64,000 bases of DNA from Pseudomonas baetica. GTDB taxonomy: Bacteria > Pseudomonadota > Gammaproteobacteria > Pseudomonadales > Pseudomonadaceae. The stretch is from NCBI RefSeq assembly GCF_002813455.1, contig NZ_PHHE01000001.1:6417001-6481000 (forward strand), read 5' to 3'. A program made the translations under genes and the position numbers. Shown piece after piece: positions 37,335 to 46,266 of the stretch. Numbering within the stretch: position 1 is the first letter of the stretch; each line of letters opens with the position of its first letter. Below the pieces are notes generated by a model that did no database searches, had not been told where the DNA came from, and was given only the letters and a program-made list of their open reading frames with translations.

Positions 37335-39055
37335 AGGGGAATACACGGAGAGTAAAAAAAGAAGATTTTGCACGTGTTCTTTTAACAGAAACCTGTCCTT
37401 ATGAAGTTCCTGTACTGTTCAGTAATTTGGGGTTTTATTGGCATGTAAGGAAGTACAAGGATGGAAAGAGTAACGTAGGCGAGGTGATAAATCATCTGTT
37501 TTCTGGCTATGACCACTCTGAATATTCGATTCCCCTTACCTACAAGATACGAAAAGATGAAGACTCCTTTCGCACGTTATCCTTGCTGCACCCAAGTGCG
37601 CAAATAAGGCTTGTTGATTTTTATCAGGATTTTGATCAGCAAGTATTGATGGAGTGCAAGAAAAGTTTATTTAGTATGCGTGCTCCGTTTAAGGTTGCTA
37701 GTAAGTATTATTTGCGGAATCCAAATCAAAATATAAATAAATATCGCTCCCAAAATATTGCGGGGCAGGCTGATGAGTCAAGGCACAGATTTCTGTCCTC
37801 TTACTTTTCGTATAGAGGATATACTCGCTTGTATAAATTTTTTGATTCGCAGGAGTTTGTTCGATTAGAACAGCGTTTTTCATCGTTCTGGTCTCTTGAT
37901 ATCTCCAAGTGCTTTGATAGTATATATACGCATTCAATTACTTGGGCGCTGAAAACAAAGATCTATTCAAAGAATAACGCTAAAGTAAAAAATTCTTTTG
38001 GTAGTATATTTGATCGAATAATGCAGGCTTGTAATTATAATGAAACGGCAGGAATAGTTATTGGGCCTGAAACAAGTCGAATTTTTGCTGAAATAATATT
38101 TCAAGAGATTGACCAGTCAATTGAAAAGCAACTGGCTGATATAGGTCTGGTTTACGGCGAATCATATGTGGTTAAGCGGTATGTAGATGATATTTTTATC
38201 TTTTCAACTAATGAGGTCGACTCTTCAAAGATATCGAAAGTAGTCGCGTCCAGTTTCAAAGAATATAAGCTTAATTTGAATACCGCTAAGTCAATTAAGG
38301 CGACTAGGCCGTTCGTTACTCAGAAGACAAAGTCTTTGCGTGCAGTAAAAGCCTCCTTGGTAAAAATGAGTGAAAGTCTGGTTGGCCCTTTGGGTGAAGA
38401 GGGGGCGAGCGGGTTAGTTCCAAAAAGAGTATTCAATCGAAATAGATTGAAGGTCAGCTTTTTGAATGATGTGAAGTCGTCGTGTATTAATGATCCTGAT
38501 GCTTATGATCTTGCTTGTGGGTATGTGATATCCGCATTGTGCAATCTTTTGATTCGGGTTACGGATGACAATATTGGTCGTGCCTTTGATGAATCTGAGA
38601 GCAAGAATAAGTATGCGGATTTTTTTCACATTGTGATTGAGTTGATGTTTCATTTTTATACGGTTAGTCCAAGTCATAAGGGGTCAGTTAAGATCTGCAT
38701 GGCGTCAAATTTGGCGTGCTCCTTTTTTGATGCTCATATGGCCACGGAGTCTAACTCTATTCGAAGTTTGATATATATTCTTGGGAATGAGTTCTTTCAA
38801 AGTAGTGACTTTATAAAGATGAAGCCAAATACAGATTATGCTCTGTTAGAGGCATTGAATCTATTGGTTTCGTTGAAGGGGCTTGGTGATGATTTTAGTC
38901 TGCCGCGGGAAACATTAAAGGCTGTGGTAGATGTTTCGAATGGGCGTGAACTTACATATTTTGAAATTATAACCTTGTTGTATTATATTGGCGCGTCGAC
39001 GATGTATGTGAACGAGCCCCATGAAAGACAGGACACCGTTTCCCCCTTACGATAA
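37322..39055 (+). pseudogene. drt3b: Antiphage reverse transcriptase Drt3b (UG8 type), N-terminal part, interrupted by an IS
   Basis: Second RT of the DRT3 pair. The conserved region IPLTYKIRKDEDSFRTLSLLHP, the segment HRFLSSYFSYRGYTRLYKFF, motif A WSLDISKCFDSIYTHSI (Asp193) and motif C VKRYVDDIFIF (287-290) are all intact. After codon 562 (..GAST MY) an IS2-group element is inserted with duplication of GTATG; the present frame reads 15 foreign residues and stops at 39055. Removing the IS and one GTATG joins it in frame to the codons at 40340-40642, giving 662 residues. The last 100 residues are missing from the current protein, so function is doubtful. Confidence 0.9.
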
Positions 39056-39072
39056 GGGATAGGCAAACGGTT

Positions 39073-39465
39073 ATGTTTATGACTAATAGCAACGATAAGA
39101 GTGGTGAGCTTTTGGGCCAGGAGCGGCGGCGCCGCTGGAGCCCAGAGCAAAAGCTGGCCATGGTTCGAGAGAGCCTTGAACCAGGACAAAGCGTTTCGGT
39201 CGTGGCTCGGCGCAACGGCATCAATGCCAACCAGTTGTTCCTGTGGCGCAAGCTGTACCAGGACGGCAGTCTATCGGCGGTCAGTGCTGGCGAAGCCGTG
39301 GTGCCGGCCTCCGAGCTGAGCGATGCGCTCAAGCAGATCCGTGAACTGCAACGGATGCTGGGCAAGAAAACGATGGAAGCGGAAATCCTAAAAGAAGCCG
39401 TGGAGATCGCCCGGTCGCGAAAATGGATTGCGCACTCACCCTTGTTGCCGGGGGACGACCAGTGA
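39073..39465 (+). CDS. IS2-group OrfA (helix-turn-helix protein)
   Basis: 130 residues resembling IS2 Ins[21 protein letters not shown] and [21 protein letters not shown] form the DNA-binding helix-turn-helix; the C-terminal half ([29 protein letters not shown]) is a leucine-zipper-like coiled coil. The frame overlaps orfB in the -1 frame from 39423. In this group a -1 frameshift makes the OrfAB transposase; A-rich codons near 39388-39396 (CTA AAA GAA) could serve, though the slippery site is not canonical. Confidence 0.9.
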   Translation: MFMTNSNDKSGELLGQERRRRWSPEQKLAMVRESLEPGQSVSVVARRNGINANQLFLWRKLYQDGSLSAVSAGEAVVPASELSDALKQIRELQRMLGKKTMEAEILKEAVEIARSRKWIAHSPLLPGDDQ

Positions 39466-40298
39466 AGCTGGTCAGCGAATGTCTCGGTGTGGCGCGCTCG
39501 CAATTAACGGTTCGAATCAAGCAATCGGTATCGCCCAAGACACGGCGAAGCAGGCCTGTGAACGACGCTGAGTTGGTGGCCGAAATCCAGCAACAGGTCA
39601 GCGAGCTGCCCAGCTATGGCTACCGTCGAGTCTGGGGATTGCTGCGTCGCGCCCGTGAAACCCAGCTGCTACCTGCGATCAACGTGAAGCGGGTTTACCG
39701 GGTGATGCGTGATCACAACCTGCTGCTTGAGCGCCGGATCAAACAACCCGGCGTGCCGCGTCGGCACGAAGGCCGTATTGCGGTGCAAACCAGCGATACG
39801 CGTTGGTGCTCGGACGGCTTTGAGTTCCGTTGTGAGGACGGCGCTAAACTGAGCGTGACCTTCGCCCTGGACTGCTGTGATCGCGAAGCCATCGGCTGGG
39901 TCGCGAGCCCGACCGGGTACAGCGGCGATGATATCCGCGACTTGATGCTGGAAAGTGTGGAGAAGCGCTTCGGTGATCAACTGCCTGCAACGCCGGTGCA
40001 GTGGCTCAGCGATAACGGTTCGGCCTACACCGCCGAACAGACGCGCCTGTTTGCTCGGCAGATCGGCTTGCAGCCGGTGACCACACCAGTGCGTAGCCCG
40101 CAGAGTAATGGCATGGCCGAGAGCTTCGTGAAGACGATCAAGCGTGACTACGTGGCGCACATGCCCAAGCCGGATCGGGAAACGGCGCTGCGTAACCTGG
40201 CGATTGCCTTCGAACACTACAACGAGCAGCATCCGCACAGCGCCTTGAACTATCGCTCACCGAGGGAGTTCAGGCGCTTGGCAGTGGCATCAATTTAA
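39423..40298 (+). CDS. IS2-group OrfB transposase (DDE integrase domain)
   Basis: 291 residues resembling IS2 InsD. The DDE triad fits [15 protein letters not shown] (Asp), [15 protein letters not shown] (Asp) and [23 protein letters not shown] (Glu). The N-terminal HTH_21-type region ([37 protein letters not shown]) is present. No stop or frameshift. Its frame is -1 relative to orfA, as expected for programmed frameshifting. Confidence 0.93.
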   Translation: MDCALTLVAGGRPVKLVSECLGVARSQLTVRIKQSVSPKTRRSRPVNDAELVAEIQQQVSELPSYGYRRVWGLLRRARETQLLPAINVKRVYRVMRDHNLLLERRIKQPGVPRRHEGRIAVQTSDTRWCSDGFEFRCEDGAKLSVTFALDCCDREAIGWVASPTGYSGDDIRDLMLESVEKRFGDQLPATPVQWLSDNGSAYTAEQTRLFARQIGLQPVTTPVRSPQSNGMAESFVKTIKRDYVAHMPKPDRETALRNLAIAFEHYNEQHPHSALNYRSPREFRRLAVASI

Positions 40299-40335
40299 CG
40301 GGGAGTTGGTGTCCGGTTTTGTAGGGGCAAGTCCA

Positions 40336-40642
40336 GTATGCTCAAATTAAGGAGCAAGTGATAAAGAGTATTAAGAGGAAGTTGGCTGAGCTTGATGATG
40401 TTAGGCAGAATTCCGAAAAGGTTCATCTGTTGATGGATGTACTTACATGTCCTTTTGTGCCGGATAATTTGAAAGTCACTTTGGTAGAGAGATTGTTGAA
40501 ACAAGTTAAGCAACGTCAACCTACTAGGCTGGAAATCGATGAGGCGAAGATAAACCTTGGGAAATTTTCGTGGTTTGTCTCTTGGAACGGAGCAGAGTTG
40601 ATGGCGTTGCTAGAGAAAAAAGAGTTGCTTAAAAGTTATTAG
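40336..40642 (+). pseudogene. drt3b: drt3b, C-terminal fragment after the IS
   Basis: Starting with the second GTATG, the frame reads AQIKEQVIKSIKRKLAELDD and ends ELMALLEKKELLKSY at TAA 40640-40642. It supplies the final 100 residues of Drt3b. The fragment has no ribosome site suited to independent translation; the codon use and AT content match the 5' part, not the IS. Confidence 0.88.
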
Positions 40643-40649
40643 TGAGCTA

Positions 40650-40890
40650 GGGTTTTCAGCGCAAGGTGTACCCGTTGGCTTGATGGCAGTGGCTACAGTT
40701 CTGTCAGAGCGCCCCCGCAAGTTTGGTCAGAGAACCTTGGATGGTTCTTCAGAAGATCGAGTTGAGGTATCGTCCGCTTGTTCCGGGATGGCGGTTTATC
40801 CGCACACACTATACCAGCGGGGCATCTTGTACCTTTTTATCGGTTTCATAATTCGACCCGGTACATGTACCTACTAGTATCTACCGGTGA
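40650..40890 (+). ncRNA. Candidate DRT3 noncoding RNA with an ACACAC segment
   Basis: No protein gene fits this 260-base gap, but it is rich in local structure: AGAACC/GGTTCT (40731-40748), GCGG/CCGC (40791-40803) followed immediately by ACACAC (40804-40809), and CCGGT/ACCGG near 40858-40886. DRT3 systems are known to need a noncoding RNA, and I recall an ACACAC template being described for it. Strand and ends are guesses, and no promoter is obvious. Confidence 0.45.
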
Positions 40891-40907
40891 TTGTATGGAA
40901 CCGTTTC

Positions 40908-41552
40908 TTATTTCAGTGCACCCGGGTGTTCGGCACTAGTCTGCTTTTTTATTCGGTATACGGTAGCGACACCTATTTCGGCAAGCTTGGCAATGTCTTC
41001 AGCAGACATTGTCGGATGCTTGGTAATTAGCATCTGTACCTTTGTCCATTTTTCGATGTTCTTGCCCTTGCCCTTTGGTTTCCATTCAGGCTCCGCAAGT
41101 CGTTTATTTCTCAAGCCTTCATTAATGCGTTCGACACGCTTTTGTTGATCCAGACGGGCCATGGTTGCCATCAGGTCAATCAACATGCCGTTGATCACCT
41201 CCATGATCTGACCAGTGATGCCTTGGTCTTCGATCATCAAATGGCTCGTGGGTAGGTCTGCGATGACTAGCCGTAAACCTTTGTCCTTAATCGTTGCCTT
41301 GAGTGTCTCCCAGTCAGCCTGGGACAGTCGACTTAATCGATCTACGGATTCCACCAGCAGGATTTCTCCTTTCTGTGCGATAGATAGAAGGCGCATCAAT
41401 TCAGGTCGGTTAAGTTTGGTACCACTAATGTGTTCAGAATAGATTCCGGCAATGGCAAGTCCTTTCTCGCTTGCGAATGATTCAAGGCTTGTTTTGGCTC
41501 GTAGTGCATCTTGATCTTTAGTGCTAGCGCGCAGATAGAGATGTGTTTTCAA
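40908..41552 (-). CDS. Serine recombinase of the resolvase/invertase family
   Basis: 214-residue site-specific recombinase. The catalytic domain starts HLYLRASTKDQDA with the nucleophile serine near residue 10, followed by YSEHISGTKLNRPELMRLL and LLVESVDRLSRLSQADWE; a short C-terminal helix-turn-helix is MSAEDIAKLAEIGVATVYRIKK. It is a small resolvase or invertase, distinct from the large integrase at 48221, and may act on the inverted repeats at 41578-41634 just upstream, as resolvases often do. Confidence 0.9.
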   Translation of the reverse strand: MKTHLYLRASTKDQDALRAKTSLESFASEKGLAIAGIYSEHISGTKLNRPELMRLLSIAQKGEILLVESVDRLSRLSQADWETLKATIKDKGLRLVIADLPTSHLMIEDQGITGQIMEVINGMLIDLMATMARLDQQKRVERINEGLRNKRLAEPEWKPKGKGKNIEKWTKVQMLITKHPTMSAEDIAKLAEIGVATVYRIKKQTSAEHPGALK

Positions 41553-41577
41553 TTTTATTATCCTTTAAAGTATTTTT

Positions 41578-41634
41578 AGATAGATGTATGATAATCGGAT
41601 CATATGTCTATCTGCAATAGATATATGATAGTGG
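41578..41634. promoter_or_regulatory. Inverted repeats upstream of the resolvase gene (possible res site or operator)
   Basis: AGATAGATGTATGAT and ATCATATGTCTATCT form 15-bp arms with two mismatches around aatcgg (41578-41613). A third partial copy AGATATATGATAG follows at about 41622. It begins 25 bases from the recombinase start. Multiple such half-sites are usual for a recombination site or autorepressor target. Confidence 0.55.
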
Positions 41635-41909
41635 CAGGCGACCGTTAATCGATCTACCAAATGACTAGACTTATCTGATAGCGTCGCGAGCTGATAGGTG
41701 TGCCATAGATTTCCCACCAAGTAGCAAATTGCTACCATTCAACAGGCTTTCCCAACCCGCTATCCTTCGCCCCCCCAGCAATGACACGGAATACGGAAAG
41801 CTGTCAGCTCGGCTTTTGGGATTTGTCCCACAGCCAGTGCTGGAGCTTACCGGTAACGTCATTCTGCCCCAGCCTCGGGCTGGAGTTCCCAAGGACGAAA
41901 GGAAGCTGC

Positions 41910-43256
41910 ATGTCTGGCTATGTACCAAACCCGCCAAAGGGCCACCGCTATAGCGGCGTAGAGCCTGTAGATACTCATGCCCAACGTTGGGCTGAATACA
42001 AAGACCTCCCCACCAAAGAAGAAGCCAAACCAAACCGCTTGGGGTGTGTGTTCGCCAAGAGCTGCGATCTTCCCGATGGCGTGATTGATCACAAGAGACC
42101 AGCAGGATTCATTCCCGTAGAGAAGATTGGCAACTTCGGTGAGCTTGCCATTCTGGGAGGTTATGAGACTGATGCAGGCGGGAACATTCCGCTGAAACAA
42201 ATCAGTGGTAGCGCAGCCCTAACGACCGCGATAGGAACTCTCATCTTAGGCGGCACGGCCATTGCCGCCACTTCGTCTTGTGGTGTTTTGTGTACTGCTG
42301 GTGGTGTTGCTGCTGGAACCGCTGCTACAACAGGAACCGGGGCCGGGGTTGGCACTGGTGTCGTCACTGCCGGTGTAGTGGCTGGGTTTCTGGGAGGAAT
42401 GGTTGCACTGTTATGGCCATCAAGTTTGGGCGATAGCAGCCTGTACACAGAGGAACAGCTTCAATCACTCAAGGAAGGCCGCACGCGCGTTCGGATTCAC
42501 ATCGAACAGCAAGCAGATGGCACCCTGAAGGGCTATGGGTACAACACCCAGAGGCGTACCGACTGGGAGATGATCCCTGTGGTGCAATTTGAAGAGCAAG
42601 GCTCTCAGCAGGTGGCTGATTTTGGCGACGGGGTAACCCTGATCTGGACGCCAGCCGTTGACCCGTCCAGTACTTCAGGAATTCCACCACTGGAAGGTGC
42701 TCCACAAGCACCCCAAATCTGGATTTATCCGCCCACCGAGCAAGCGGATAACATCATCGTCAGCCCGATCTACCCAGACGAATACAAAGACTTCATCCTT
42801 GTGTTCCCGGCTGATTCCGGCATTCAACCGCTGTACATCGTTATCAGCGCTCGCTACTCACCGGGAGTTGTTACTGGTCAAGGAGAGGACGTGTCTGGTA
42901 TCTGGCTTGCTGGCGCTGGCACAGGGTTAGGCGTTCCGATTCCGGCAAGAATTGCTGATCAGTTGCGGGGGCAGAAGTTTAAGAGCTTCGATGCTTTCAG
43001 GGCTGCAATGTGGACTGCTGTAAGTAATGATGCTGAGCTAAACAGTCAGTTCAAACCAACCAACCAAGGCTGGTTATCGAAAGGCAATTCACCGTTTGCA
43101 CCGAAGGCAGAGCGCAACGGCAAGAATGCGCGTTACGAGATCCATCACATCGAGAACATCCAACACGGCGGTGCTGTGTACGATATTGAAAACCTCAGGG
43201 TGGCCACACCAAAACGTCACGTTGAGATTCACAAAGAAGACAGGCAGAAATCATGA
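41910..43256 (+). CDS. S-type pyocin with HNH DNase domain
   Basis: Colicin-E-like bacteriocin of 448 residues. A polar N-terminus ([20 protein letters not shown]) is followed by a Gly/Ala/Thr-rich hydrophobic stretch (about 105-165), a pyocin S domain (about 170-330) and a C-terminal ββα-metal nuclease: [28 protein letters not shown] and [22 protein letters not shown], then [11 protein letters not shown] with the metal histidines. It should degrade DNA of sensitive pseudomonads. AAAGGAAG lies 6 bases before the ATG at 41910; the frame upstream is open but unsupported. Shorter than classic S2 pyocins, so the receptor domain is small or absent. No lysis gene adjoins. Confidence 0.9.
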   Translation: MSGYVPNPPKGHRYSGVEPVDTHAQRWAEYKDLPTKEEAKPNRLGCVFAKSCDLPDGVIDHKRPAGFIPVEKIGNFGELAILGGYETDAGGNIPLKQISGSAALTTAIGTLILGGTAIAATSSCGVLCTAGGVAAGTAATTGTGAGVGTGVVTAGVVAGFLGGMVALLWPSSLGDSSLYTEEQLQSLKEGRTRVRIHIEQQADGTLKGYGYNTQRRTDWEMIPVVQFEEQGSQQVADFGDGVTLIWTPAVDPSSTSGIPPLEGAPQAPQIWIYPPTEQADNIIVSPIYPDEYKDFILVFPADSGIQPLYIVISARYSPGVVTGQGEDVSGIWLAGAGTGLGVPIPARIADQLRGQKFKSFDAFRAAMWTAVSNDAELNSQFKPTNQGWLSKGNSPFAPKAERNGKNARYEIHHIENIQHGGAVYDIENLRVATPKRHVEIHKEDRQKS

Positions 43257-43504
43257 AAAATACATTCAGCGATTACACGGAAAGCGAATTCGAAGCTCTG
43301 CTACAGCGCATCATTAACCACGATGGCGCGGAGCCAGAGGTGGATAAACTGGTGTTCCACTTTGAAGAGGTGAGTGAGCACCCTGCTGGGTCTGATTTGA
43401 TTTTCTATCCGGAAGACGGCGCTGATGATTCAGCGTCTGGCATCACCCAAACCGTAAAGGAGTGGCGAGCTGCTCAGGGCCTGCCGGGATTCAAGGCCGA
43501 CTGA
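43253..43504 (+). CDS. Colicin E/pyocin-type immunity protein
   Basis: 83-residue acidic four-helix protein of the Im2/Im9 family that binds and blocks the cognate nuclease domain. Family landmarks are [38 protein letters not shown] and [20 protein letters not shown]. The ATG overlaps the pyocin stop (ATGA), which couples production to the toxin. An intrinsic terminator follows. Confidence 0.95.
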   Translation: MKNTFSDYTESEFEALLQRIINHDGAEPEVDKLVFHFEEVSEHPAGSDLIFYPEDGADDSASGITQTVKEWRAAQGLPGFKAD

Positions 43505-43533
43505 GTCAGGCTCCTGGGAGAAGTTGTGACGGA

Positions 43534-43571
43534 CGGGGCAAAGTTTTCCAAAAGCTGGCCCCGATTTTTTT
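43534..43571 (+). terminator. Intrinsic terminator after the immunity gene
   Basis: Stem CGGGGC / GCCCCG, with additional inner pairing of GTTTT and AAAAGC, followed by ATTTTTTT. It ends the pyocin-immunity transcript. Confidence 0.85.
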
Positions 43572-43704
43572 CAGGAGCTGGTAGCTCACCTAGGTATTAG
43601 TGCTGCCATCCCGCATGGCGGTATAGCCGAAGGTGAGGGCGGGCAGGGCGACTCTAGCCGTAAGCGACTTATCTTTCTCTTCAAGGCGAGCCGTCTATAG
43701 CTTA

Positions 43705-43938
43705 CTAAGGCTGTTCCCCTAACATTTTTTCCAAGTTCAATACTAGGTCTGAAGGCTTGCATCTCAAAGCGCTTGCAAGCTTGAACAGGACTGCAATCGT
43801 AGGGTGGTGGATACCACGCTCTATCAGACTGACATAGTTGCGCTGTACGTCTGCTTCATGTGCAAGCTGTTCTTGAGTTAATCCAGCCTCTTTGCGTTTT
43901 TGGCGCAAAACCTTCCCAAAAGCAAAGCCGATATCCAC
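43705..43938 (-). CDS. XRE-family transcriptional regulator
   Basis: 77-residue Cro/CI-type DNA-binding protein made almost only of the helix-turn-helix: LRQKRKEAGLTQEQLAHEAD, VQRNYVSLIERGIHHPTIAVLFKLASAL. No sensor domain. It is divergent from the membrane-protein operon at 44047, with a 16-bp palindrome between them, so it probably represses that operon and itself. Confidence 0.92.
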   Translation of the reverse strand: MDIGFAFGKVLRQKRKEAGLTQEQLAHEADVQRNYVSLIERGIHHPTIAVLFKLASALRCKPSDLVLNLEKMLGEQP

Positions 43939-43994
43939 GTTTGCAGCCCCATCCTAAAGAGGGGTCACTGTCGATGATGACTGTCTCTGCGTCC

Positions 43995-44010
43995 TCACAG
44001 TATACTGTGA
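43995..44010. promoter_or_regulatory. 16-bp perfect palindrome, candidate XRE operator
   Basis: TCACAGTATACTGTGA lies between the divergent XRE gene (start 43938) and the membrane-protein gene (start 44047). The palindrome contains TATACT, a good -10-like hexamer, so binding would block a promoter. Confidence 0.65.
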
Positions 44011-44046
44011 ATATTCGCTGTAAAATCACTCCGAATGAGAGGCGCC

Positions 44047-44253
44047 ATGAAGGTATATGCGGCAATTTTTATCGCGACACTGACCATGCCGATGGCCAGT
44101 CTGGCAGGTATTTTGGCAATGGAGCTGGGTTACGTCTGGAGCATTCGCCAAGCTTTCGGTGTTGGGGTTCTTGTTGGAAGCGTGATGGTCATGCTGGCAG
44201 TAATCATTTTCTTACTCGGTATTCCTACGCTGAAGCGAAATTTCCGCAGCTAG
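44047..44253 (+). CDS. Small membrane protein (68 residues)
   Basis: 68 residues with two predicted membrane helices (VYAAIFIATLTMPMASLAGI and VGVLVGSVMVMLAVIIFLLG) and a basic C-terminus (LKRNFRS). The ATG at 44047 follows GAGAGGCGCC. First of three genes that look co-transcribed (next starts 12 bases later). No family recognised; may be the target of the XRE regulator. Confidence 0.65.
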   Translation: MKVYAAIFIATLTMPMASLAGILAMELGYVWSIRQAFGVGVLVGSVMVMLAVIIFLLGIPTLKRNFRS

Positions 44254-44264
44254 GGATAGATTGA

Positions 44265-44489
44265 ATGAAATCAAAAAGTGTGGCTGTGGCAATCGGGCTG
44301 AATTTAATCTTCCCCGGTTTCGGGTATTTGTATATGTGTCGATACTTAATCGGGGTAATCGGGGGTCTACTCGTTTTTGTTGTTATATGTAGGTCGTCGG
44401 AAAGCATAATCTTGGTTTGGGTTGTGATGAATTTAATTATGGCTATTGATATGTGCCTATTGAAGGGGTTGGTTAAGAATCATGAATAA
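44265..44489 (+). CDS. Small membrane protein (74 residues), TM2-like
   Basis: 74 residues with a hydrophobic N-terminal hairpin (VAIGLNLIFPGFGYLYMCRY) resembling TM2-type proteins (the N/P/G-rich turn between two helices) and another helix pair behind it (IGVIGGLLVFVVICR, IILVWVVMNLIMAID). It overlaps the next gene by 8 bases. Function unknown. Confidence 0.65.
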   Translation: MKSKSVAVAIGLNLIFPGFGYLYMCRYLIGVIGGLLVFVVICRSSESIILVWVVMNLIMAIDMCLLKGLVKNHE

Positions 44490-44988
44490 AATCATATCCA
44501 TTTGCTGTGTCGTCCTGTCAGGTAGTGTATGGGCTGGACAGCCTAGCGAGGATGCAATTAATCAAATGTACAACAGTCGTGTTGACGAAATGATGGAGTC
44601 AACCGGGATGAATTTTGAGAACGCAGTTGCAACGAAGAGCATTGCTTCGGAGTGGCGGGCAAACAATGCTCGCGCTCAATTGAAGTTTAGTAAGCCCATG
44701 ATGTATTACGGTCGACTCAGTAAAGTGCTGGTTAACAATGGTAATGCTGACCTATTATTGGATTCTGGTTCGCCTTCAGAAGTCACTGTAACGCTATCCG
44801 CATATCAGGCTTGGCCGTGGAAATTGACCGGCGATGAATGGAGTATAGGTGGTGTACAATCAAATTTACAGTTTGCGGCGAATCTGAATGCTGGTGCTAA
44901 GCTCTATTTTCAGTGTCGGCGTGTAGAGTTTGTTGGAAAGATATATTTGGTGAATTGTCTCGCATTTCCTGAAAAAATCACAAATTGA
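44482..44988 (+). CDS. Exported OB-fold-like protein
   Basis: 168-residue protein with a signal peptide (MNKIISICCVVLSGSVWA, cleavage near AG-QPS). The mature part resembles the tRNA_anti-like/OB-fold domain of small exported bacterial proteins: NNARAQLKFSKPMMYYGRLS, a middle of beta-strands, and AGAKLYFQCRRVEFVGKIYLVN. It is the last gene of the three-gene operon. The role is unknown; on a defence-laden island it could contribute to immunity or envelope protection, but nothing shows this. Confidence 0.6.
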   Translation: MNKIISICCVVLSGSVWAGQPSEDAINQMYNSRVDEMMESTGMNFENAVATKSIASEWRANNARAQLKFSKPMMYYGRLSKVLVNNGNADLLLDSGSPSEVTVTLSAYQAWPWKLTGDEWSIGGVQSNLQFAANLNAGAKLYFQCRRVEFVGKIYLVNCLAFPEKITN

Positions 44989-45073
44989 GTCTGTACGGCT
45001 TTATTGTTTGCCCTTAAAGGCTCCTGTCGTGCGGCAGGGGGTGTTTGCGTGGCAAGGTAGTGGGTGTCTAGGG

Positions 45074-45790
45074 TTATGAGATATAATTGCTTAGATCGCG
45101 TCCTGAGGCTTTGAATTCTATCTCTTTGATCCTTGCACCGCGCACATCCGGCATTTTGTTATCTCGCCATTCTTTCAACATGGAAGTTACTTGGCGGCTT
45201 CCACTCCATAGCTGATGTTTTATTGGCTTGGACTTGATCTTTGCCAGATATGTCATCCACTTAAAGTACGAATCAAGGTCTTCGATCGTTTGGAGGTGGT
45301 GGCCATATTTGTCGTGGTCAGGTGCAATAATCGAATAGTCAGCCAGCTTTCCCTCTTTCTTCAGCTTCGCATGTAGATGTTGTAGGCTTGACTTTCTGCT
45401 CAGCTTGTCATTAAGAATTATCGCGTGGTGATGGTGGATTCCGCTTTCATCAGTTTCGCTTACCGTCACCCTCAGGGGGATGTATTTGAATTTGATTTTA
45501 TAGTAGTTGTTGAGATGTGCGCTGTACTCTGAACAAGTCATCTTGTCTGTGAAGCGTGTGCGCACATGATAGCCTCTCGCATATCGAAATGCTCTAGATG
45601 CACCGTAAACTAGAATGTAAAGCGCTTGGACGATGTTTTCGAATGTAGGGTACTGTGCATTGCACTTGATTGGTATTCCCTGATATTGGTCTAGGATGTA
45701 CTGGGGCTTGTGTTTGATTGTCATTATAATTAACTTACTGTATAGCTTGGCTACCCTTAATTGATTTCTAATAGAGATGTAAAGATCCAT
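45074..45790 (-). CDS. YagK/YfjJ-domain (inovirus Gp2-like) protein
   Basis: 238-residue protein resembling the YagK/YfjJ C-terminal family, shared with inovirus Gp2 and found on satellite-type islands. The landmark is YIPLRVTVSETDESGIHHHHAIILND, a histidine cluster like those of HUH replication proteins, followed by DLDSYFKWMTYLAKI. It may be a replication or relaxase-like protein, not proven. The start is uncertain: ATG 45790 has no good ribosome site and an internal ATG at 45724 is possible. A hairpin motif before the start recurs upstream of the next gene. Confidence 0.7.
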   Translation of the reverse strand: MDLYISIRNQLRVAKLYSKLIIMTIKHKPQYILDQYQGIPIKCNAQYPTFENIVQALYILVYGASRAFRYARGYHVRTRFTDKMTCSEYSAHLNNYYKIKFKYIPLRVTVSETDESGIHHHHAIILNDKLSRKSSLQHLHAKLKKEGKLADYSIIAPDHDKYGHHLQTIEDLDSYFKWMTYLAKIKSKPIKHQLWSGSRQVTSMLKEWRDNKMPDVRGARIKEIEFKASGRDLSNYIS

Positions 45791-45802
45791 GCGCTCAATA
45801 GT

Positions 45803-45827
45803 CCCCTAGACCTTAAAGGCCGGGGGC
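45803..45827 (-). promoter_or_regulatory. Leader hairpin motif, copy 1
   Basis: Read on the minus strand: GCCCCCGGCCTTTAAGGTCTAGGGG, 13 bases before the start at 45790 (positions 45803-45827; the core GCCTTTAA is shared). A CCCC/GGGG outer stem and GGCC/GGTC inner stem fold around TTTAA. A close copy lies before the gene at 46263. Confidence 0.5.
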
Positions 45828-45891
45828 TTTGACGATATTTTGTGTTTGTAAGTCGTTGCGAGGAAGCTGGGTTTGGTGTGTTTGTATAAAA

Positions 45892-46263
45892 TTATATTGT
45901 GCTGTAGAACTCATACATCTCTAGCTCTGCTGCGCTTGTTTCGATTGCCTTGAAAGTCGTCGTGTCCCCTGTACGCTGGCGGGCCAGCATGGTCTTAAAG
46001 CGTTCTAGGCGCTCTTTAGTCAGGGAGCCGTCCCTGTTTGTAATGTGATGAACGTTTCCTCGCGCAGATATTTTGTATGCTTGTATCTTCCTGTTGTATC
46101 CCTCGTACACACACTTGCTAAAGTCATTCCCGGAAGTGTTGGCTAGCATTAAACCTCCGGAATAGCAGTCTATATGATATCCCGAGGACTGAAGCAGTGC
46201 GTTCAAGCGCATGGGGTGGTCTGCGATTAACTCGTACTGATAGTCCCAAGGTATGCGATCCAT
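45892..46263 (-). CDS. Hypothetical protein (123 residues)
   Basis: No family recognised. Predicted soluble, mixed alpha/beta (MDRIPWDYQYELIADHPMRL, then GNVHHITNRDGSLTKERL), with two cysteines. It lies on the same strand as the YagK/YfjJ gene, about 100 bases upstream of it, and shares with it a hairpin motif just before its start, suggesting joint control. The frame can be extended three codons to a GTG at 46272, inside that hairpin. The IS66 element begins just upstream. Confidence 0.5.
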   Translation of the reverse strand: MDRIPWDYQYELIADHPMRLNALLQSSGYHIDCYSGGLMLANTSGNDFSKCVYEGYNRKIQAYKISARGNVHHITNRDGSLTKERLERFKTMLARQRTGDTTTFKAIETSAAELEMYEFYSTI

Positions 46264-46266
46264 GAA

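Larger units (their letters stand above)
39009..40335 (+). mobile_element. IS3-family (IS2-group) insertion in drt3b, with 5-bp target duplication
   Basis: 1327-bp element. The left end begins TGAACGAGCCCC, the right end (reversed) TGGACTTGCCCC; both continue to a shared GGACACC, giving imperfect terminal repeats of about 30 bases. GTATG flanks it at 39004-39008 and 40336-40340, the 5-bp duplication expected for this group. The clean duplication implies simple, recent insertion. Confidence 0.93.
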
